Assembly (NCBI GenBank): GCA_002498205.1
Contig: DAGQ01000024.1
Location: 1 to 13,364 of the forward strand
Origin: Euryarchaeota archaeon UBA596
Lineage (GTDB): Archaea; Thermoplasmatota; Poseidoniia; Poseidoniales; Poseidoniaceae
Direction of reading: 5' to 3'
DNA: 13,364 nucleotides
Both the position numbers and the translations under genes were made by a program. The notes under the pieces are model-generated. The model did not search any database and was not told where the DNA came from. It saw only the letters and a program-made list of their open reading frames with translations. Of the stretch, positions 8,382 through 13,364 are shown one piece after another (the stretch's first letter is position 1; each line of letters starts with the position of its first letter).

Positions 8382-8386
8382 CACCT
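8382..8386 (-). promoter_or_regulatory. AGGTG Shine-Dalgarno deciding the peptidase/PKD gene start
   Basis: On the minus strand AGGTG is followed by TCCTTG and then the ATG at 8375, a good spacing of six bases. The in-frame GTG at 8384 falls inside this ribosome-binding site and is therefore unlikely to be the start. Confidence 0.55.
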
Positions 8387-8426
8387 GACAATCTCGTTTA
8401 GAGATGACGTTCTGTTATCGAGGACG

Positions 8427-8434
8427 TATATAAG
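8427..8434 (+). promoter_or_regulatory. TATA box (TATATAAG) in the divergent promoter region
   Basis: TATATAAG is centred about 27 bases before the ATG at 8458, with no Shine-Dalgarno before that ATG, so a leaderless glutaminyl cyclase transcript starting on its ATG is predicted. The core is nearly symmetric. It is also the best TATA-like sequence for the divergent peptidase/PKD gene, where it would give a leader of about 28 bases carrying the AGGTG site. A shared bidirectional box is an inference. Confidence 0.6.
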
Positions 8435-8457
8435 CCGCGTTGGAACATGTATCAGAC

Positions 8458-9459
8458 ATGCCAAGATGGCGTGTTCCAAATAGCATGGTATTCATTATTC
8501 TCATTTTACCTATTTTTTGTCTAAATACCTCGATAGCATCTATTGAAAATTCTGATTCAATCCAGCATTTAGAGGTTGTTGTTGAAGAAAGAAAAAACCA
8601 CAATGTTAGTTCTTGGACACAAGGTTTACTAGTTCACGAGGGTTATTTTTACGAAAGTACTGGAAAAAGAGGTGAATCAACCTTACAAAAAATTAATATT
8701 AGTACTGGGATTATAGAAAACGTTTTTTTCCATAATGAGTCTATTTTTGCAGAAGGACTTACTTCATTTGATGGGAAATTAATACAATTGACTTATACTT
8801 CTAATATTGCATTTGTATTTGATTTAGATTCATTTGAGTTAATTGGAACGTATAATTATTCGGGAGAAGGTTGGGGGTTATGTACGATGTCAGATTTCTT
8901 TGTTATGAGTGATGGCAGTAGTCAACTGACCCTCAGGGATTTAGAAACCTTTGAATTAATAGGTACTGTAAATGTAACTAAAAATGGTTCGCCACTAATT
9001 TATTTGAACGAATTAGAATGTGTGGGTGATATGGTATATTCTAATGTATGGTTGACTGATGAAATTGTAATGATTGATATTCAAACCGGAATTGTAAATA
9101 GCTCTATTGATGCTAGTGGATTGCTAAATGATACAGAATCTGAAAATTCTGACGTTTTAAATGGAATTGCCTATGATAAAAATAACTCTAAATTTTGGTT
9201 AACTGGAAAGTATTGGCCGTATTTATTTCAAATTACATTCGAAGAAAGTAAAATAATTTTAATTGAAAATGATACCGTTAATATGTTAGATTCTGAAGTG
9301 AATGAAGACAAAATAATTAATGAACGTTTTTTTGATTCAAATGGTTTTGTATTATCTTTAATGATTTTATTATTGGTTAGCATGTTAATTTGGGTATTTG
9401 ACCTTAAAATTAGAAGAAATTCAGAAAAAACTCAAGTCAAAGAGCATGGTGGGGAGTAA
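8458..9459 (+). CDS. Glutaminyl-peptide cyclotransferase (glutamine cyclotransferase), membrane-anchored
   Basis: The enzyme family converts N-terminal glutamine of peptides and proteins to pyroglutamate, releasing ammonia. The 333-residue product is a five-bladed propeller type, like plant and bacterial glutaminyl cyclases: WTQG at 53-56, ESTG at 66-69, AEGL near 98-101, GEGWGL at 136-141, MSDG at 150-153, LNELE at 183-187, NVW at 196-198, LNGIAYD at 234-240 and TGKYWP at 249-254. A signal sequence or N-terminal anchor (about 10-27) and a C-terminal transmembrane helix (about 297-315) with a basic tail place the catalytic domain outside the cell. It contains about ten N-X-S/T sequons, fitting an exposed glycoprotein. 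The start is ATG 8458, 27 bases after TATATAAG; an in-frame TTG at 8440 would lie upstream of the predicted transcript. It is followed after one base by the next gene. Its natural substrate cannot be told from the sequence. Confidence 0.9.
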   Translation: MPRWRVPNSMVFIILILPIFCLNTSIASIENSDSIQHLEVVVEERKNHNVSSWTQGLLVHEGYFYESTGKRGESTLQKINISTGIIENVFFHNESIFAEGLTSFDGKLIQLTYTSNIAFVFDLDSFELIGTYNYSGEGWGLCTMSDFFVMSDGSSQLTLRDLETFELIGTVNVTKNGSPLIYLNELECVGDMVYSNVWLTDEIVMIDIQTGIVNSSIDASGLLNDTESENSDVLNGIAYDKNNSKFWLTGKYWPYLFQITFEESKIILIENDTVNMLDSEVNEDKIINERFFDSNGFVLSLMILLLVSMLIWVFDLKIRRNSEKTQVKEHGGE

Positions 9460-9460
9460 T

Positions 9461-10360
9461 ATGGATGAGGAACGAGAACGTAAATTAACATCATTACGTA
9501 ATAGGGTGCGTTCACAATTAAAATCCGATGATTCTAGTGTTGATGAAAAAAAATCTGGTTTGCTGGAGAAGGCGACTTTAAAGATTTCAGAAAAGAATGA
9601 TGATGATCTCCAAAATCTTGATGAAGAACCGCTTACAATTTCATTGAGTAGAATTGAGCAAGAATTTCAAAGATTTGCTTCGTCAAATAAAGAAAATGAA
9701 AAATTAAGAAATGTAGCTGCATTTTGTATTTTGGCAGGTGCTATTTTAGGCCTTTTGAGTGGTTTAATGCAACTTACTGGAAATCCAGCCGAATTAGTTG
9801 AAAACTCCCAATTTTTTGCTATTGATGACAATGTAGACGTTTCTGGAATTGTATTATTTGAAGATGGTGCGGAATTTGAGGGGATGATAATAGAAATTTA
9901 TGATCTTAACACTGGTAAAAGTTATGGTACTCAAGTGACAGGAGATGATGGATTTTTTGTTTTAAAAGATATTCCACAAAGGCCTATGAGGATGGAATTT
10001 TCTGAAGAGGGCTATATTTCAGTACATATTACCTTTATTCCAGATAAAGCTACATTGCATTACATCACCATGCACGAAGGAGATGATTTAACAGAACTAG
10101 GAAATATAGATGAAAGTGAATTAAATAAAGTAGTTTTAGTTGGTACAATTGTTGGTGTAGTATCCGTTTTATTCGCATTATTAGGAATTCATGCTTATTT
10201 TGAGGTTAAAAGAGCGAAGCATTACAGAAGAACATTGTATTTTGCAGGACTTTCAATGTTTAGTCGCGGATTAATTATAGTTGGGCCTGCATTGACATTA
10301 ATTGGAATGGGTTTTCTTACTTTGGCTAAATTTCAGTTTGCAGATCAAAATTTAGAATAA
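9461..10360 (+). CDS. Three-helix membrane protein with external carboxypeptidase-regulatory-like domain
   Basis: I recognise no named family for the whole protein. The 299 residues begin with a charged, probably cytoplasmic stretch of about 83 residues, including the helical SRIEQEFQRFASSNKENEKL. Transmembrane helix 1 is at about 84-106. An external domain at about 125-190 follows the carboxypeptidase regulatory (CarboxypepD_reg) pattern: VDVSGIVLFEDG, then VTGDDGFFVLKDIP, then a beta strand ending in EEGYIS. Helix 2 (about 223-246) leads to a basic loop KRAKHYRR, fitting a cytoplasmic position, and helix 3 (about 266-290) ends the protein. The start is ATG 9461, with GGGGAG four bases before it; it lies one base after the cyclase stop codon, so coupled translation is expected. 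Its role is unknown; the external domain may bind a surface protein or glycan. Confidence 0.82.
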   Translation: MDEERERKLTSLRNRVRSQLKSDDSSVDEKKSGLLEKATLKISEKNDDDLQNLDEEPLTISLSRIEQEFQRFASSNKENEKLRNVAAFCILAGAILGLLSGLMQLTGNPAELVENSQFFAIDDNVDVSGIVLFEDGAEFEGMIIEIYDLNTGKSYGTQVTGDDGFFVLKDIPQRPMRMEFSEEGYISVHITFIPDKATLHYITMHEGDDLTELGNIDESELNKVVLVGTIVGVVSVLFALLGIHAYFEVKRAKHYRRTLYFAGLSMFSRGLIIVGPALTLIGMGFLTLAKFQFADQNLE

Positions 10361-10374
10361 TAGTTGGTTGTATT

Positions 10375-11718
10375 ATGTATTTGATTACTGTAGAAGGTGG
10401 CGATGGTTCAGGTAAGGGGGAAGCAGTTCGAATATTACGTAGAATCGCCTCAGATGAATTTGCATTTAGCGGTGTTCATCTTACACACGAACCACGTAGA
10501 CATTCAAAATTAGGAATGTTGGCCATAAATGCAGTGAGAATTGGAGACCATACTCCAATGGAGGAAGCTGGATTATTTGCTGCCGATCGTGTTGATCATT
10601 CGCGTAGTTGGATAGAACCATTATTAGTTGAAGGTGGTTTGGTAATTAGTGATAGAAATATACATTCATCTTTAGTATATCAGGGAGTAGTTGGAGAATT
10701 AGGTTTAGAAACGGTAGCACAAATGAATTCTGCGGCATTAATTCCTGATTTGGTAATTTGGATAGATTGTGATCCTGAACGTGCTATGCGTAGAATTAAT
10801 TCAGGAACTCTACGTAGTATCTCTTTGAATAAAACTGAGTATTTTGAAACCAGTGAAATACAGAAAAAAATAAGAAAAGGTTTTAGTGATTTATTATCTG
10901 GTGAAATTAAAGTTCCGCCACCTTTTAATTCTAGTCCAATTGTAGGACCCATAAAAAATGAAGATTCATTAGATGACTTGGAAACATCATTAAAAAATGT
11001 ATTAAGGACATTTATTCAATCTAGGCCACACCCATTAAATACAGATCCTAGTTTAGTTGATTTGAAATCATTAAAGAGATTAATTGAGATAGTAAAATCG
11101 CAGAGGACATTACCTGGTTTTGAACAACCGGATCATGTGACCTCTGAGAGTTTTTTAGAGAATTTAAGTCCCGCAGAATGGTTTGCGAAAGCTGAAAAAA
11201 ATTGGGATTCAGAATCTGCAAAATCTCAAAACGTTGCATCTACACCAGTAAATTTTTCAATAGCGTCTATCGTTGGAACCCTTTCATTAATAGGAACAAC
11301 TGATGTTGCAAGAATGCGAAGGAGAATGGGTCCAGTACGCTTTGTTACCACAAGACATTCACGTAGAATCCTAAAATGGTTAGATGAAAATAAATGGGTC
11401 AATAAACAACAATTGCATATTCCATTTCATGAGGGAGCAAGTTTTCGTTTAAGGGCTGAATGGATCGGGTTTGGAAAAGTTCTTATGGCACTTTTACCCT
11501 TGATACAATCATTAAATTCTTGGAGGAGAAAAAATAAGGATTCTAAATGGTCTGAAGCAATGGGGGATCTTGTTAGATTTGCTGAAACAGATAAGAACTT
11601 TTCATCTGCGATTAATTCTGTATTTGATAGATTGAAATTATTAGGTACTGGTGCACCAGGGAATAAAACTCCTTATGATCATTCTTCACTTATATCTTGG
11701 TGGAATTCAGGAGGTTGA
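10375..11718 (+). CDS. tmk: Thymidylate kinase with a large C-terminal extension
   Basis: Residues 1-215 are a thymidylate kinase (dTMP + ATP to dTDP + ADP, needed for dTTP). Seen are a P-loop GGDGSGKG (8-15), THEPRR (37-42), LFAADRVDH (67-75), ISDRNIHSSLVYQG (91-104), WIDCDPERAMRR (129-140) and a LID-like region near 141-170 ending in KIRKGF. Two points are odd. The Walker A ends GKG-E where the family normally has GKS or GKT, and the DRY/DRF position reads DRN. Typical thymidylate kinases are about 200-215 residues; this one has 447. The extra half (about 220-447) has no transmembrane helix and is rich in basic residues and tryptophan, with a helical block RHSRRILKWLDENKW near 328-342; I cannot assign it. 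The gene follows the previous one by 14 bases and is probably co-transcribed. Its last 40 bases overlap a convergent gene. Confidence 0.88.
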   Translation: MYLITVEGGDGSGKGEAVRILRRIASDEFAFSGVHLTHEPRRHSKLGMLAINAVRIGDHTPMEEAGLFAADRVDHSRSWIEPLLVEGGLVISDRNIHSSLVYQGVVGELGLETVAQMNSAALIPDLVIWIDCDPERAMRRINSGTLRSISLNKTEYFETSEIQKKIRKGFSDLLSGEIKVPPPFNSSPIVGPIKNEDSLDDLETSLKNVLRTFIQSRPHPLNTDPSLVDLKSLKRLIEIVKSQRTLPGFEQPDHVTSESFLENLSPAEWFAKAEKNWDSESAKSQNVASTPVNFSIASIVGTLSLIGTTDVARMRRRMGPVRFVTTRHSRRILKWLDENKWVNKQQLHIPFHEGASFRLRAEWIGFGKVLMALLPLIQSLNSWRRKNKDSKWSEAMGDLVRFAETDKNFSSAINSVFDRLKLLGTGAPGNKTPYDHSSLISWWNSGG

Positions 11719-12455
11719 ACAAATCTTGCATTTGCAGGTAATAATACTTGACTTTCAGATTCAAATTTAGATGGCTTTGCACTTAATGATGCACAAAAAA
11801 ACCACATAAAGCCCATTCCAAATAAAGCCCCCGTAAATATTCTTCTTAGTGTATCTGATTCATAATTGCTTATTGCTTGAATACCTCCATCCAGTAATAT
11901 TGGTAATAGAGAAATACCTCCTATTCCCCAAAATAATAAATTTCTTTGATTTTTTTCATATATTGAATCTAATCTGTTGTCAGAAAAAATACTGAACATC
12001 GTGTCTTTAATTGTCCATCTGTTATGGCCAAATCTTGTCCAAATAATTCCAATTATGAAGATCCCTAAAAAAATACCGAGGTCTCTTGTACATACTGGCA
12101 TTTGATTTCCATTTATTTCCCAACTTCTTTCACTTTTTTGATGGCAATTTAAGTCTCCAAATGCGTAAATTGCTGCTGCATAAGGATTCAAATCACTCCA
12201 AGAAAAAAATCCATATTCCTCTTGATTATGTCCAATTCCTCCTAAATCTGTTGTTTGTTGGTTTCCCCATGAAAAAGAACCATCTACGGACATATAATCT
12301 AATGCGTTTGCTCTCCCAGATAATTTAGGTACACTTCCGGTTTCCAAAGTAAGAGGTGCTAAAAACATTGAAAAGAATATGAAACCACTGATATATGTGA
12401 CCCAAAGTCCGATCTTACGTTCTCTACTTCGGTCTACAAGGCCATTTTTTAACAT
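11679..12455 (-). CDS. DUF2085 family membrane protein
   Basis: The 258-residue protein matches the DUF2085 pattern: FGDLNCHQKSERSW with CHQ at 104-106, QMPVCTRDLGIFLG with C122, R124 and D125, LLDGG at 188-191, and ESDTLRRIFTGALFG at 199-213. Membrane segments are visible at about 16-36, 127-140, 173-190 and 205-223. The family's biochemical role is unknown; the conserved Cys-His and Cys-x-Arg-Asp pairs suggest a metal or redox site, which is inference. A first external loop of about 65 residues (40-100) is polar and tryptophan-rich. The ATG start has GGAGG four bases upstream. The gene is divergent from the Smr protein gene, and its last 40 bases are antisense to the end of the thymidylate kinase gene, so transcripts of the two would overlap at their 3' ends. 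Confidence 0.87.
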   Translation of the reverse strand: MLKNGLVDRSRERKIGLWVTYISGFIFFSMFLAPLTLETGSVPKLSGRANALDYMSVDGSFSWGNQQTTDLGGIGHNQEEYGFFSWSDLNPYAAAIYAFGDLNCHQKSERSWEINGNQMPVCTRDLGIFLGIFIIGIIWTRFGHNRWTIKDTMFSIFSDNRLDSIYEKNQRNLLFWGIGGISLLPILLDGGIQAISNYESDTLRRIFTGALFGMGFMWFFCASLSAKPSKFESESQVLLPANARFVQPPEFHQDISEE

Positions 12456-12458
12456 AAA

Positions 12459-12464
12459 TCCTCC
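12459..12464 (-). promoter_or_regulatory. GGAGGA Shine-Dalgarno of the DUF2085 gene
   Basis: On the minus strand GGAGGA ends three bases before the ATG at 12455. This supports the start codon and implies a leadered mRNA for this gene, unlike the predicted leaderless transcripts elsewhere in the window. Confidence 0.6.
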
Positions 12465-12490
12465 AAATCAAAATAGAGTATAGTACTTTG

Positions 12491-12510
12491 CATTAATCTC
12501 ATCATTAATG
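12491..12510. repeat. Inverted repeat CATTAAT-N6-ATTAATG in a divergent promoter region
   Basis: Two perfect seven-base arms are separated by CTCATC. The repeat lies in the 92-base gap between the divergent DUF2085 and Smr-protein genes, just upstream of the Smr-side TATA-like sequence. It could be an operator for a dimeric regulator of both genes, or paired TATA-like elements facing opposite ways. The base composition makes a chance occurrence possible. Confidence 0.4.
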
Positions 12511-12519
12511 CGGTAGTCG

Positions 12520-12531
12520 TTATATGTATAA
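12520..12531 (+). promoter_or_regulatory. TATA-like element before the Smr-protein gene
   Basis: TTATATGTATAA is centred about 23-26 bases before the GTG at 12548, consistent with a transcript starting at or next to the start codon. An AAGGTG Shine-Dalgarno at 12537-12542, five bases before the same GTG, instead suggests a short leader, which would need the TATA-like ATTAATG of the inverted repeat. Both readings support GTG 12548 rather than the ATG at 12581. Confidence 0.45.
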
Positions 12532-12547
12532 TCTCTAAGGTGTAATT

Positions 12548-13363
12548 GTGAGAGATAATTCTGTCCAGTCTGCTGATCTGATGTCTGAGGATGAAGTAAG
12601 GGGTTGGGTACGTAGGAAAATGGGTTGGAAAGAAGCATTCCAAACAGGACTTGTATTAGGTGTGGTTGGTTTTGTTTTTACATTTATTTTACATCTTTAT
12701 TATATTGCTTTAAATCCCGACTTAATATTAAGAGGTTTCAAAGTAGCATTTGCATCATCATTATTTCTTACCTTTTCTGGAAGTATTTGCTTTAAGTTAG
12801 TTGGTAAAAAAGTATGGGAGGGTCATCAGGGATTAGATCCAATTGATGTTTTGAATAATGTATTATCTCCGATTGAAAAAATGGCAGACAATTTTCTTTG
12901 GAGCCCTGTAAGAACTTGGAAAATTAAAACACATGTACGTAGTGAAGGTATTGGTACTACTGTAGATCTACATGATTTAGATGTTAAAACAGGTAAAGCA
13001 GTAGTTGAAGTTTTGATTGCTGTTAGAAATAAAGTAGGGCGAATAAGATTAGTTACTGGTAGGGGAAAACATTCTTCAAACGAAGCTAAAATGAGGCCTG
13101 CAATTTTAGAGATGTTAAGAAAAAGACAATTAGAACATAATTGGAATATGCAGATTGGTCAAGGAAGTGTTACATTGAGACCAAGAAAAAATAAAATTTC
13201 AAATGGGATGATGTTCTTTAAATTTTTATTATTTGCTATTCCTCTTAGTATTGGTGGTTTTTTTGGTTTTTCAGCAATAGGAAACGGTGATGAAATTTCT
13301 CAAGTAGTGGGTTTAGTATCTGGTGCATTTTTAGCAGCAATACTTGCATCATATAATGATTAA
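12548..13363 (+). CDS. Membrane protein with an internal Smr domain
   Basis: The 271-residue product has two transmembrane helices (about 32-53 and 62-84), a soluble segment, an Smr domain at about 138-212, and two more helices (about 222-243 and 251-267). The Smr hallmarks are VDLHDLDVKTGKAV at 139-152 (LDLHG motif, final Gly replaced by Asp) and LVTGRGKHS at 168-176 (the [HT]GxGxxS motif). Smr domains are known as nucleic-acid-binding or endonuclease modules, for example the C-terminal domain of MutS2 and ribosome-associated nucleases. The helix count and basic flanks RRK and RPRKNK place the Smr domain in the cytoplasm, which would tether a nuclease-like module to the membrane; that is inference. 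The GTG start is supported by AAGGTG and a TATA-like box. The stop codon lies one base before the window edge, so the gene is complete. Confidence 0.87.
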   Translation: MRDNSVQSADLMSEDEVRGWVRRKMGWKEAFQTGLVLGVVGFVFTFILHLYYIALNPDLILRGFKVAFASSLFLTFSGSICFKLVGKKVWEGHQGLDPIDVLNNVLSPIEKMADNFLWSPVRTWKIKTHVRSEGIGTTVDLHDLDVKTGKAVVEVLIAVRNKVGRIRLVTGRGKHSSNEAKMRPAILEMLRKRQLEHNWNMQIGQGSVTLRPRKNKISNGMMFFKFLLFAIPLSIGGFFGFSAIGNGDEISQVVGLVSGAFLAAILASYND

Positions 13364-13364
13364 A

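Noticed and set aside
8440..8457. TTG at 8440 as the start of the glutaminyl cyclase
   Set aside because: It would place the start only about ten bases from the TATATAAG box, upstream of the expected transcription start, and has no Shine-Dalgarno. The ATG at 8458 is at the right distance and leaves a normal signal sequence.
9398..9460. Start at 9398 for the three-helix membrane protein
   Set aside because: It would overlap the cyclase gene by 62 bases. The ATG at 9461 follows a GGGGAG site and the cyclase stop directly.
12449..12643. Open reading frame of 64 codons on the minus strand across the DUF2085/Smr gap
   Set aside because: It runs over two promoter regions and the start of the Smr gene, and its histidine/threonine-rich translation has no motif.
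1..13364. Defence system, CRISPR array, prophage or transposon
   Set aside because: Both strands were searched for regularly spaced repeats, transposase or integrase motifs, nuclease/helicase defence genes and tRNA-like attachment sites; none was seen.

Overview
The window looks like a piece of an archaeal chromosome, most likely from an uncultivated marine member of Thermoplasmatota (Marine Group II/Poseidoniales or a relative). The assignment is an inference from several things together: AT-rich coding sequence; a bacterial-type gyrB-gyrA pair; TATA-like boxes about 25-28 bases before start codons, as expected for leaderless archaeal transcripts; Shine-Dalgarno motifs of the GGTGA/GGAGG kind; and large, sequon-rich, PKD-repeat surface proteins with one C-terminal membrane anchor. 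No rRNA, tRNA, CRISPR array, insertion sequence or phage gene was seen. There is no stretch over 300 bases without a gene; the longest is 191 bases (2087-2277).

Layout. (1) 1-2086, minus strand: gyrB followed by the first 45 codons of gyrA, overlapping by 11 bases. (2) 2278-3063, plus strand: aroD (type I 3-dehydroquinate dehydratase), divergent from gyrB. (3) 3079-8375, minus strand: a two-gene exported-protein unit. The first gene is a 1437-residue surface protein with an HEXXH metallopeptidase domain, five to six PKD-like repeats and a membrane anchor. The second is an overlapping 328-residue type-I membrane protein of unknown function. (4) 8458-11718, plus strand: a tight three-gene run of a membrane-anchored glutaminyl cyclase, a three-helix membrane protein with an external carboxypeptidase-regulatory-like domain, and a thymidylate kinase with an unexplained extra C-terminal half. 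(5) 11679-12455, minus strand: a DUF2085 membrane protein, overlapping the end of the kinase gene tail to tail. (6) 12548-13363, plus strand: a membrane protein with an Smr domain between two pairs of transmembrane helices.

How it fits together. Housekeeping functions (DNA supercoiling, the shikimate pathway, dTTP synthesis) are interleaved with cell-envelope genes. The metallopeptidase/PKD protein and its partner form one envelope unit, divergently transcribed from the glutaminyl cyclase unit across only 82 bases. All four exported or membrane proteins between 3079 and 10360 put most of their mass outside the cell. This suggests, but does not prove, a surface protein-processing neighbourhood. 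The points most worth following up are the extended thymidylate kinase with its unusual Walker A motif, the membrane-embedded Smr protein, and the peptidase/partner pair.
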